Shown in pieces: positions 9,443 through 18,200 of a DNA stretch of 64,000 nucleotides; positions within the stretch are counted from its first letter, which is position 1; each line of letters opens with the position of its first letter. Under the pieces are notes generated by a model that worked only from the letters and a program-made list of their open reading frames with translations, was not told where the DNA came from and did not search any database. A program made the translations under genes and the position numbers. This DNA comes from Alitta virens (taxonomy: Eukaryota; Annelida; Polychaeta; Phyllodocida; Nereididae). The stretch lies in assembly GCA_932294295.1 (NCBI GenBank), contig OW028576.1, positions 47,090,628 through 47,154,627 on the forward strand. Direction: 5' to 3'.

Positions 9443-9850
9443 TCAGTACATAAAAAAGTGTCTGTTAATGTTCATTATATTAGATAGTTGTTCAAATTCT
9501 CCTTTCTTCAGATTTACTCCACATTTAGTAGGTACTTTTTTAATGTCACCAGGTGGTACCCAAAACAATCTAATGTCAGGTGTGCCGTAGTCTGTCACCC
9601 TGAGTTTGATGTCATCATTTATGAACAGTTCAAGTTCTTCTTTAGCCTCCAATGCTGCTAGAACTCTTGGTGATAGATTCATCAGAACTTTGGCATCCTT
9701 TGGAGAAAGACAGACTCCTTTTTTGGTTGGAAGTGAGTATTCATACATTCTTAGATGTAGCAGCATTTTGCCATGATATTCCTTGTATGTAACTCTGTAA
9801 CCTCTACCTAAGTCCTCCTCAAAATAGACCACATCATTTACTATAGCCAT
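9443..9850 (-). CDS. Tandem PC4-like ssDNA-binding protein
   Basis: From the ATG at 9850 this encodes 135 residues with two consecutive PC4 (p15 coactivator) units. The first reads LGRGYRVTYKEYHGKMLLHL and continues to LPTKKGVCLSP (about residues 14-54). The second reads KLRVTDYGTPDIRLFW, then PTKCGVNLKKGEFEQL (about 82-126). Basic and aromatic residues around the KGV.L / CGVNL turns match the known ssDNA-binding surface of the family. Animal PC4 has one such unit; a fused pair would act as an internal dimer. A role in element replication or late transcription is inferred. TATTTAAG lies upstream at about 9880, and AATAAA downstream. Confidence 0.7.
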   Translation of the reverse strand: MAIVNDVVYFEEDLGRGYRVTYKEYHGKMLLHLRMYEYSLPTKKGVCLSPKDAKVLMNLSPRVLAALEAKEELELFINDDIKLRVTDYGTPDIRLFWVPPGDIKKVPTKCGVNLKKGEFEQLSNIMNINRHFFMY

Positions 9851-9921
9851 CTTGATAGTGATCAATAGATGATCACAGCTGCTTAAATACTCATCTCAGC
9901 TGCTGGTGAGTTCAGTCTGAT

Positions 9922-10105
9922 TGGTTTGCTATTTTTAGAAAGTGATGTCATTGGCCAGTAGAAGGATCCATGACTTGACCTGCATGGCTGAGGTCATTTC
10001 AGGTCAATCTGTTTTGTTTGCTATTTTAAGAAAGTGATGTCATTGGTCAGTAGAAGGATCCATGACTTGACCAACATGGCTGAGGTCATTTCAGGTCAAC
10101 TTGTA
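9922..10105. repeat. About 91 bp tandem duplication
   Basis: Two close copies each hold TTTGCTATTTT(T)A, AAAGTGATGTCATTGG and GAGGTCATTTCAGGTCAA. They lie upstream of the PC4-like gene's promoter. AGGTCA-like half sites recur within it; function unknown. Confidence 0.8.
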
Positions 10106-10109
10106 GTAA

Positions 10110-10232
10110 GTGTTCTGAAACGATCAATGGAATCCGGCCTCTGGCACGCGCTCGCGCCCATGCTTGAGTCCGGTCCCATGGTGTGCGGCCGGCGGGGGGG
10201 GGGGGCCCCCTCTCTCTCCTCTCTCTTTTGGA
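10110..10232. other. GC-rich anomalous island
   Basis: In an AT-rich element this stretch includes CTGGCACGCGCTCGCGCCC, GCGGCCGGC, a run of 13 G and then C and CT runs. It lies between the end of the 10234-10668 gene and the tandem duplication. It codes for nothing recognisable and looks foreign or like an assembly artefact. Confidence 0.6.
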
Positions 10233-10233
10233 C

Positions 10234-10668
10234 TTAATGTATCAGCCACTTTGATGTTTTTGCAGGTGTACCTGGAGGAGATGTTGAAATTAGAGACAAG
10301 GGAGTATTGATGTGCTTCAGTACTTGGTGAAACTGTATCCAGCCAACTGGTTTTTTTCTGGTCCCATTGACAGCTGTACGGACAAGATCTACAATGTTTG
10401 TGTTTGGTAAAATCTTTGTATTAATATTGACATTGCCATTTGGAGACCATGATATGATGGATGAGTAACGTTTTAGATAACTTAGTAATCTGGATGCTTT
10501 TTCTTTTGTAGACTTGGAGAATGATTCAAGTATAAAATCATCCTCACCGCCTTCAGACTTTTCTTCAATGTGTTCCATTACTTCTGAGGTCTTGGGTGGC
10601 TGGATATCATCTTTGACTTGTGACTTCAATTTATTATAAGTTGATACAGGTATAACAAAAAACTTCAT
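10234..10668 (-). CDS. Conserved Polinton virion-type protein B
   Basis: 144 residues from an ATG (10668) that overlaps the stop codon of the upstream gene as ATGA. The N-terminus MKFFVIPVSTYNKLKSQ, an acidic linker (residues 30-50) and a C-terminal conserved block with ILPNTNIVDLVRTAV and PVGWIQFHQVLK (about 87-118) match a protein I recognise as recurrent in Polinton late regions, downstream of a small helical protein. No enzymatic motif is present. A minor capsid or core role is inferred from position between the ATPase and the end of the minus-strand block. Confidence 0.6.
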   Translation of the reverse strand: MKFFVIPVSTYNKLKSQVKDDIQPPKTSEVMEHIEEKSEGGEDDFILESFSKSTKEKASRLLSYLKRYSSIISWSPNGNVNINTKILPNTNIVDLVRTAVNGTRKKPVGWIQFHQVLKHINTPLSLISTSPPGTPAKTSKWLIH

Positions 10669-10976
10669 TCCAGTAACTGTAATTGAGGAAACACAGCTTT
10701 CAGTACTTTGGGCCAGGCCCTTTTTAATTTTAAGCAAAGTCCTCTTCTGCCTTTCTCCTTACTATTTGCTAATTTCCACAAATCACCACTGTATCTTTTC
10801 AGTTCTCTTACTGCAGGTTGAGAAATGACCAACCCTCCTTCCAAGATGTTACGTACGATCTGACGAAGGGCTTCTGATTGAGGTCTACTTATTGTTTGGA
10901 GTAAGACAGTCCTTTGACCTGCATCGGCAGTGAATAACAGCTTGATGAAGCTCAGATTCTTCTTCACTGCACTCAT
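10665..10976 (-). CDS. Conserved Polinton virion-type protein A
   Basis: 103 residues, helical and basic (NLSFIKLLFT, RQIVRNILEGG, VRELKRYSGDLWKLA). Proteins of this kind typically precede protein B in Polintons; I give no formal name. The C-terminus (residues 75-103) is Lys/Arg-rich, then hydrophobic. The stop overlaps the next start by ATGA, which suggests coupled translation or an artefact of crowding. TATATAAAG lies 35-43 bp upstream (11011-11019). Confidence 0.6.
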   Translation of the reverse strand: MSAVKKNLSFIKLLFTADAGQRTVLLQTISRPQSEALRQIVRNILEGGLVISQPAVRELKRYSGDLWKLANSKEKGRRGLCLKLKRAWPKVLKAVFPQLQLLE

Positions 10977-11001
10977 GGTGAAAATGAGATGTTTTGTGCA
11001 G

Positions 11002-11727
11002 TTACTGTGCTTTATATACCGTAGTTAGATCATCATCAGGAAAAATATGTGACCTGAGCCGTAAATTTTGTGGAGTGTGATTGTGTAAATCTATGATAAA
11101 GTATGTGTATGGTCTTGGTGTGGCTAGGCTATATGCATCGCTCAGCTTAGGGATGTCAATTTGTCTACCTAGAGTCTTCACCTGCAGTATGTCTCTGGTA
11201 TTGGCCATTAAGATAAAGACTTGAGTATTGAGACTTAGACTTCGACCATGCTTTGATTTGACAAAGATGTTGTGAGTTAGCAAAATCACTGTACAGTGAT
11301 TGTGATGGGTGCCTACAGTAAAAAGCTTTAGTATTGAATCGGCATCGGATGCATCAGTCATTAGGTCATCTAGGACTAGTAGCTTATGGTCATTACTCGA
11401 TGTTTGAAAGTCTTCTAAATCACCATCACTTAGCATACCATGACGAAATGTAATATTATCAATTTCTTCCTGCATCTTGTCAAACTTTTGCTGCCAAGTA
11501 CTGTTGTAACAGTACATGATATTTTTTGGAGTCTGTTGAAATAAATCATGCTTTAGTAAGCGGTAGACAAACGAGGTCTTGCCTCCTTGCGTCGGTGAAG
11601 AAATAATTATGTTACTTGGACTTGGAAATAGTATGAGGACTTTGTCTTGTGACATTGTCTTCCAGGATTCTGGCACATCACTATGTTCTTCTACAAAAGA
11701 GATATCTACAATGTTTGGTCTCTCCAT
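11002..11727 (-). CDS. FtsK/HerA (A32-type) DNA-packaging ATPase
   Basis: 241 residues. The protein would drive genome translocation into capsids. Walker A is SSPTQGGKT at residues 43-51, Walker B is KLLVLDDLM at about 115-123, and a sensor-like LLTHNIF lies near 155. Length is as expected for Polinton ATPases. It follows the capsid gene with a 35 bp gap. No break is seen. Confidence 0.9.
   Translation of the reverse strand: MERPNIVDISFVEEHSDVPESWKTMSQDKVLILFPSPSNIIISSPTQGGKTSFVYRLLKHDLFQQTPKNIMYCYNSTWQQKFDKMQEEIDNITFRHGMLSDGDLEDFQTSSNDHKLLVLDDLMTDASDADSILKLFTVGTHHNHCTVILLTHNIFVKSKHGRSLSLNTQVFILMANTRDILQVKTLGRQIDIPKLSDAYSLATPRPYTYFIIDLHNHTPQNLRLRSHIFPDDDLTTVYKAQ
11011..11019 (-). promoter_or_regulatory. 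TATA box upstream of virion-type protein A
   Basis: On the minus strand the sequence reads GGTATATAAAGC. It sits inside the 3' end of the ATPase gene, about 35 bp before the ATG at 10976. Confidence 0.55.
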
Positions 11728-11762
11728 GTCAAATGGTTAGGGTTGACCATGTGTATTGTCTT

Positions 11763-13030
11763 TTATTTCAGAATGACATTCCTGGTACTGGATATCTCCA
11801 TGAGAGCAGGTGTCTCAGCATGTATCAAGAGACATGCAGCCTCCCTGAGTGCAGTTTTAAAGCTGATGGACAGTCTGGTGTGACCTTGGTCAGGCAAAGT
11901 GGAACTTCTGAATGTAGGTTTTATGTTAAATGCATACAATGCATAACTCCTGTTATAGTCTGACAAATTAATGTCATTTGAAAAATCATTACCAAGCTCT
12001 TTGAATGCCTCATAAAGACTTAGGTAGCTGGGTGCTACCCCTGTGCCCTCATCATCAAAGGTTGGAGTGTAAGTTGCTATGGTGGTACCATTGACAGTTA
12101 GTGATATCCTGTTTAGATCAAATGGCTTAAAATTGAATGGGTTTTGTTTCACATCTCCATTGTATGCTTTAGCAGGTACTAGGGCTGTAATAATTCTTGA
12201 AGGAAGCTGGTTGGGAAAGATATTTTCCAGGGTCCCTGATGTAAAACCAATAGGTAGGTTTTCCACTCTGATCTCCCTAAGAGTGTAAGGGTACAATGCT
12301 GGCTGGGTTTCCAGTGTCCTAGCTATAGAGTATTGAACACTGGGGTCAAGATCAACCATTCTTGCTTTGAATACCACATCCTGCAATGTCAGCTTGTAAG
12401 ATACTGCTGTTTCAAGATTCATCAAGATAAATTCTTGCGGCATCCTGTCTAATTTGATGGTCAAACGGGTATTGTTGAGTAAGTATCTTTTCTGCATGAA
12501 CACATCTTCATAAAGGGGCCCCTGTAACTCAACAGTGTTTGACTTTTGAAATAGTTTGTATCTTCTGGCCCCTCCAACATTTTCTGTAATCTTGTCCATA
12601 TCATTTGAGTCATCTTTAAAGTAGCCCTGTGCTTGAAGCTGACTGTCCTTGGTGTCTTTCTGATAACTTAGTAATGTACTGAACATGGCTTTATAGGGAT
12701 AGGCTTTGTTACTTGTGGTGACTTCTTTACCTTCAATTGTAACTGTGATTTTTTCCCACATGCTGTGTAGAATGTTGTTGACTGGAATTACTTTTTTAGC
12801 AGTAGTAACAGCGGCACCATTTTTTTAACAATTTCTAGTTTAACATAAAGCTGGCTGTTGTATAGATCAATAAAATGCTTCTGCTCAGTGATATCAAAAA
12901 GCACAGGAGCCTCATCGGATAGCTGTGTTATGGGGCGGTAATCAGTATTGTATTCTCTCTCAACAGCAGTCTGCACAACCGGCGGGGAAAACAAATCAAG
13001 CTCGGCCAAACTTGCGCTTTTTACTGCCAT
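11763..13030 (-). pseudogene. Major capsid protein (double jelly-roll), frameshifted
   Basis: The gene starts at an ATG (13030). The first 70 residues (LAELDLFSPP and DITEQKHFIDLYNSQLYV) resemble the N-terminus of Polinton capsid proteins, also seen at 63808. A run of seven T (12820-12826, plus-strand sense) breaks the frame; the rest of the protein (12761-11763, 332 residues, including GFTSGTLENIFPNQLP) is in the next frame. Total length of about 420 residues fits a double jelly-roll major capsid protein. The start overlaps the 3' end of the basic-protein gene by 35 nt. The break may be a true lesion or a homopolymer error. Confidence 0.8.
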
Positions 13031-13400
13031 TGCTGAAGATATCTTGATGCTGTCTCTTTCCTCGTTTCGTGTGTTGCTTGCTTGGTTTATTTTTCTGATG
13101 TGATCTAATTTGTGTCCCAGTCTTTTTATATACAGTAGTCTGCCTACGTTTCAAAACCTTTTTGGCAGATGGCTTTCTCTTTAGTTTTGATACACCATTT
13201 TCCATGACCATTTCTTCTTTTGCCTGTTCTAGTGTTTTCTTGATATTTGAGGTCAGCTCAACTTTCACTTGTTTAGGATCCTGTTTAGCAGAGAGAGTAC
13301 CAATGACGTACTGGGGGTTATTCATCCCTGAATAACGTCTAAGTCCATCTGTCACAAATGGGGTGGGGCGGTCTGCTTGAGTTGTGTAATATGTGTTCAT
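12996..13400 (-). CDS. Basic virion-core-like protein
   Basis: 134 residues. The N-terminal third is neutral (PTPFVTDGLRRYSGMNNPQY), the C-terminal half is very Lys/Arg-rich (KLKRKPSAKKVLKRRQ, KRKFGRA) with NLS-like clusters. It is the positional counterpart of 63347-63796 in Polinton 2. A DNA-condensing or capsid-lining role is inferred; no family name is assigned. Confidence 0.65.
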   Translation of the reverse strand: MNTYYTTQADRPTPFVTDGLRRYSGMNNPQYVIGTLSAKQDPKQVKVELTSNIKKTLEQAKEEMVMENGVSKLKRKPSAKKVLKRRQTTVYKKTGTQIRSHQKNKPSKQHTKRGKRQHQDIFSNGSKKRKFGRA

Positions 13401-13440
13401 GACTGAGTCCTCTGTATTACTGACTAAAGATGACTTGAAT

Positions 13441-13827
13441 TCATTCTTTTAATACAAAGTGTAGGGTGATGCGGGTCAGGCCGTCATTATCTCGTATTTT
13501 CTTCTCAGTGCGGTCATTCAGTAAATATATATGGACTATGTCGATCAAGTCTTGCGGTACTGCAGTGTAAAAAGGCTGATAGTCTATGGTGTCTTTGGTT
13601 ATGTGTCGTAAAATATTGAGCTGATTGGAACCAACAATGGTAGACGTACATATGTTACTGCACACATAGACTTGATCGACAATGGTAGAGTCATATTGAC
13701 AAAGCCCCACCATCCATCTGCCTTTCAGTCTCAAAGGTCTGTTTAACTTTACTTTAAAGCTGGCAGGAGTATTTTCAAAGAGATCTGTACTCTGAGAGCT
13801 TTTGATAATAACATAAAACTCATTCAT
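13441..13827 (-). CDS. Penton-like minor capsid protein (single jelly-roll candidate)
   Basis: About 128 residues from the ATG at 13827 (MNEFYVIIKS). It contains FENTPASFKVKLNRPLRL and GRWMVGLCQY, aligning with GNTPTSFRVKLPG and GKWEVALLDI in the protein at 62881-63306. This beta-rich protein is the usual neighbour of Polinton integrase and capsid genes. I place it as the minor capsid/penton by position and predicted fold. The start overlaps the stop that the integrase would use in its alternate frame. Confidence 0.6.
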   Translation of the reverse strand: MNEFYVIIKSSQSTDLFENTPASFKVKLNRPLRLKGRWMVGLCQYDSTIVDQVYVCSNICTSTIVGSNQLNILRHITKDTIDYQPFYTAVPQDLIDIVHIYLLNDRTEKKIRDNDGLTRITLHFVLKE

Positions 13828-13847
13828 AATTTTTAATTTCATCTGCA

Positions 13848-14912
13848 TCAACCCAACTGTTGAATTTTGCAGGGTAACCCAGCCAGCTGACTAACCCCCT
13901 GACGTTTACCACCTTTAATGCGGTATCTGAGTACACGTTCTACTTTATATAGGTCATCATCCCCAACATGAGCCATCTGCAGCTCCTGTTCGTAAAAACT
14001 GCCTTTAATTTCTTCTTGCTGTAAGTCAATCAGCCTGTATCTGGGTGGATGTGAACGTACTTGTTTCTGGATAAGAAATAATTCCTCAGACCATTTTTTA
14101 TCGTAACCTGTGTCAAAGGGTCTTCTTGCATAAGAAACTCTAACCTTATCACCTATTTTAAACTTGTAATAGACAGGAGTGTTTTCTCTCTTCAGTTCTA
14201 TTGGCAGATATATTTTCTCATACAGCTCTTGTTGATTTTCAGGTGTGACCTTAGAAGGAGGCATACGGATGGAAGAGTGAATGGTATCATTGTAACTATG
14301 AACCAGAGACTCCAGGCTGTCAATGTAACGGTGGGTCTGGTGATGGGTAAAAAAACGAAACAAGCGGCCCTTGACCGTCCTGATGGCTCTCTCTGCATAA
14401 TTTGCATGGTAGACATTGTATGTGATGATGTGATGTATACCCAAAGATGATAGGAGTTCTTGAACTTGTTTTGCTTTGTATACTGACCCCTGATCAGTCC
14501 TCAATGTCCTTGGTGCATTGTCTTTAGTAAATACTTTCTTCATGGCTTTTATCATTTCATCCCCAGTTTTTCTCTTCATAGGCTCTATTCTTAAATATCG
14601 AGAAAAAAGATCAATGAATATGGCCAGATATTTCACCCCATCATTTTGTCTACTGAATTTTTGCATGTCCATTAAATCTGAGTCCCAGATTTCATTTATT
14701 TCCCCAACTAAAATGGCTTCCCTTGGGAATTTCTCTTTGGTAGGTTTGTGGAGGGAATAAGAGTACTGTTTTGATTGCCAGTCCCTGACATCTTTAAATC
14801 TTAATCTGAGTGGGTTGCCATCAGCTTTGATGCTTTGCCAAAATTTTGTTATCCCCGTGAAACTTCCTGCTTTATTGGTTTGATAATAAATGGATTTCAA
14901 GTAATCATCCAT
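13848..14912 (-). CDS. Retroviral-type (RVE) integrase, C-terminal frameshift
   Basis: 354 residues in frame. It inserts element DNA. Catalytic residues: D79 in WDSD, D140 in RTDQG, E174 in YAERAIRT. After the core comes an SH3-like region (FKIGDKVRVSYARRPFD) and the start of a chromodomain (YKVERVLRYR). After a five-C run at 13895-13899 (plus sense) the frame leaves the chromodomain; conserved SW.GYP-type residues occur in another frame, whose stop overlaps the next gene. The visible tail GVSQLAGLPCKIQQLG is therefore probably not native. The catalytic core is intact. Confidence 0.9.
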   Translation of the reverse strand: MDDYLKSIYYQTNKAGSFTGITKFWQSIKADGNPLRLRFKDVRDWQSKQYSYSLHKPTKEKFPREAILVGEINEIWDSDLMDMQKFSRQNDGVKYLAIFIDLFSRYLRIEPMKRKTGDEMIKAMKKVFTKDNAPRTLRTDQGSVYKAKQVQELLSSLGIHHIITYNVYHANYAERAIRTVKGRLFRFFTHHQTHRYIDSLESLVHSYNDTIHSSIRMPPSKVTPENQQELYEKIYLPIELKRENTPVYYKFKIGDKVRVSYARRPFDTGYDKKWSEELFLIQKQVRSHPPRYRLIDLQQEEIKGSFYEQELQMAHVGDDDLYKVERVLRYRIKGGKRQGVSQLAGLPCKIQQLG

Positions 14913-15150
14913 TGTCTGTCCTATCTTTTGCCTGTGTCCGATAGGATGGTGCCGGCAATAACACCGAAATTGATGATGACAAAAGAGTGACCCACAGCTC
15001 GGTGAGTGGGTGCTGGAGTGACAAGTTGACTATGCTGCTTAATATAACAATGTAGAGTGCTATCACTTGAGAAAAGTAGATAATCTTGTGTTTGTTAACT
15101 ATTTTACTCTGAATATTCAAGTCATCAGTGTTTACTGAATGAGACTCCAT
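14905..15150 (-). CDS. Small single-pass membrane protein of Polintons
   Basis: 81 residues. A membrane helix (SQVIALYIVILSSIVNLSL) is followed by an ELWVTLLSSSISVLLPAP segment. Such short proteins with a hydrophobic helix, a Leu-Trp motif and a LLP-x-P tail are commonly encoded next to the Polinton integrase. Function unknown. It overlaps the integrase start by 8 bp. Confidence 0.6.
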   Translation of the reverse strand: MESHSVNTDDLNIQSKIVNKHKIIYFSQVIALYIVILSSIVNLSLQHPLTELWVTLLSSSISVLLPAPSYRTQAKDRTDNG

Positions 15151-15272
15151 TTAGAAATGACACAAAAAAGATACTCGACACAGTTTTATAGATAAACATT
15201 TTTATTAGAAGCAATAAATATATATATATATATACACAGAGGTTACCCCCAAATTGACATGTTAACAACAAG

Positions 15273-18200
15273 TTATATGCTAAGATAACTAAATGGTACA
15301 GATATATAATTGTCCAGCAAAATCCTTTTGTCAAAGACAAGATGAGCTGTCTTGTAGGTTGTTCTGTTGAAGATACCTCCATTAACTTTATCCCTGGTAA
15401 AAAGGTTGTAAGGAGCTAGCTTGATGGTCAGTTTTTGATTAATCAGATCCTGCATGCTTTGGAAATTGACAATATGTATATTAGAAGAGTTGATGGTTAG
15501 GCCTTTAAACTTAACACATTCTGAACCATAAGTAAGTCTGTAGGCATAGGATTTTGGTCCTGAAGAAATGAATTCAGTGATCCACTGACCCTGAGGTAGT
15601 TCATCTGTGAGTTGACCTAAAAAGTCCCCCAGGGGAGGCATAGGGTCCCCCTCCTTGGCTGTGTACAAAACACTATCAGTGTCCATGTATAAAACTCTGC
15701 GGCCAAGGAAGTCAATGAGGTTGTACAGTTCAAGTCTGGCCCAGCATGTAGTGAATGATGCTATCACATCATTGGATTTCAGGTTGTCTGGCTCAAAGGT
15801 TGTTCTGCTCTTGCTTTCTACCATTAGGCACTCTTCATTGACCATGTGGATGTTGATGATCTCTGTTGTGGGGTCATTCATCATTCTTTTAAATTTGACA
15901 GGATCTGTGAAATAATGATTCTTGGTCTGGTTGGGTTTCTGACCAAATTTACCCCAAAAGCTATTGAGAGCTAGCTTTGCAACAGTCCGTAGGCCTGGAT
16001 TGTGTTTGATGTTCTCTTTTCTAAGAGTGATTCCCTCAGCAGTCTGGTATTGCTCTATATACCTCTCCATATCAGCATCAGTCTTGACCCAGCTGGGCTT
16101 TCCTGAGGATTCCTGCTTGATGCGGAGAAAGGTGTCCACATATTCCCTAAACAGGGTGTCAGAGGTCTGTTCCCAGTGGTATACTTCATATATCTTGAGA
16201 ACAGTGTAGCCTTTTTCTATTGCTTTCATAATCTCTGGTGTGCAGTAGGTCCCTGTTATTGCTCTCTCATCTGTTGTACACTGACAGGGTTTGATGTTTT
16301 CATTGTCACAGCATGTCCTACAGAGAGGAAATGTCAGTTTTCCTCTGCATCGGTAAGGTAGAACAGCATGATACAGAGATTGCGGTGGGAGTATCTTCAA
16401 CTTGGCTATACCAAAGTAAGATGCCATTGAATAATCAAAGTCCCTGGTTATTATCTTTGGGTGCCGGACAGGTAGAGGCTTGTACTTGTTGATGAATGAA
16501 TAGAGACTTGTGAAGTCATAAAAATGGATCTTCTCCCCCGGCTGCACCTTGTGGTAGATATATACTGGTATAACCCTTCCTCCAAAAAAAGAAGATCTAA
16601 TGTCCAGCCTCTGGGGTATGTCAAGCTTGGAAACAAAGTCATTCATCACTGGAGATTCCTTGACCTGCTGGTCAAATTGACATTCCCATATTGTCACCAG
16701 CTTGGGGGCTCTGGTCTTGAGAAATTCTTCTCTATTCATGGTCTTGTCATGGAGTTCTTGCATGGTAGAACCTCCTGGCCTATCTCTTATATGTCTATCA
16801 GGAAAACAAGTAGCACATCCATGCCAACGGCAACCATAAAATTCATAGAGTACTCCACTTTCACTGGCTCCATCAATTCTATATTTGTCTACCTTGAACT
16901 CCCCAGTGTTTCTAGCATGTTGAATTGATATGTTGTTTTTATGACTGAGATATTCTAGCCACTGGATTGACTTGTAGCTGTGGTTGTTTCTTGCAGTATA
17001 GCCATTGGATGGTATGTGTGCAATATCAGAAGCCTCAAATAGCTCAACATCAGTCCGGCAGTATTCCTCCATGTCCTTGTGCATGTCATAGGGTCCTATT
17101 CTATTCCTGTACCAGTCAGCTTCAATGTCCCTGGAATAATATTGCATTTCAGGGTAACTAGCAAAATGCCTCTGCTGGAAGTGTTCCCTAGTATTGAATT
17201 TGTGTGGGAAGTCCCCCTTGTTTAGTGCTACAGAAAGGCCTAGTGTCTTTGGTAGTTTTTTTAGAGCCATTGGCATGAAATGGTAGGAGTCTATGAATCT
17301 CATACTGAGTCCTGGGACATGCATGTAGAGAATCTTGGTGCCATTCCTTATGATCTTTGGAAATATACCATTATTGATCAGATAATGCTGAAGGAAAACA
17401 AAATCATAATTACTGCCACAATGGGCCATTGAGGTATAACCTTTGTGGCTCTCATGAAATAACCAGCTTCCAAAGTCTTCAAGAGTATTTTGTCCTTTGA
17501 ACATGACCTCCTTCTTGTAGCAGCTGGGGCAGGTTGAACTCTTGCTGTGGTTGTGACATTGTACACCACAGGAGTTGCAATGTGTCTGTTGGTCGGTACA
17601 TTCTGAGCATTCAGTCTGTGCAATGACCATATTTGGTATATGTTGAGAGAGTCCACAGTACCAAAGGTTACAATTACTGCATCTACGGCATGTTGGGCAA
17701 ACATAGTCTTCAGTGCATGTCTGACAAGTTGACCTCTTAGTGGGCATGTAACCATCTTGACATTGAAAGACCTCATCCTGTGTTGCTTCAAAATCAAAAA
17801 ATATGAACTTCTCTGTACTTGGTTTTGCCTCAGCTGATCTCATGTAGCAGTGGTGCTCCCCTACAAAGAACAGACTACAGCACTGACATTGCCATTCATG
17901 GCAAACATGCTCCTCTTTGCTTCGGTATAATGTGTTGAGCAGTTTCCTACAGTTTGTGCATTTGAAATACATATCACATCTGGAGAGTTTGTCTTGATCC
18001 TTCCTGGGTCCCTTCTGATATTGTTGTGTTTCCTTGTGAGTGTGGTAGCATTGCGGACTGCGACACAGTCTGTTGCAGTCTTTGCAATGGAGTTTGCCAT
18101 CCCAGGTACATTCTTCTCTATTGCATACGGGGCATCTTTGTGAACAGTGATGAGTGGAATTTCTCCCATAAAACTGGAGACATGCTGTGCAGATTTCTTT

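Noticed and set aside
10034..10237. 67-residue plus-strand ORF across the GC-rich patch
   Set aside because: No domain, spans a tandem repeat and a G-run; not supported as a gene.
12820..12826. Programmed frameshift in the capsid gene
   Set aside because: The 7-base run does not form a canonical slippery heptamer in the right frame, and other genes of this element show similar breaks; a lesion or sequence error is simpler.
14229..14760. Plus-strand ORFs over the integrase
   Set aside because: Shadows of the integrase reading frame; no domain content.
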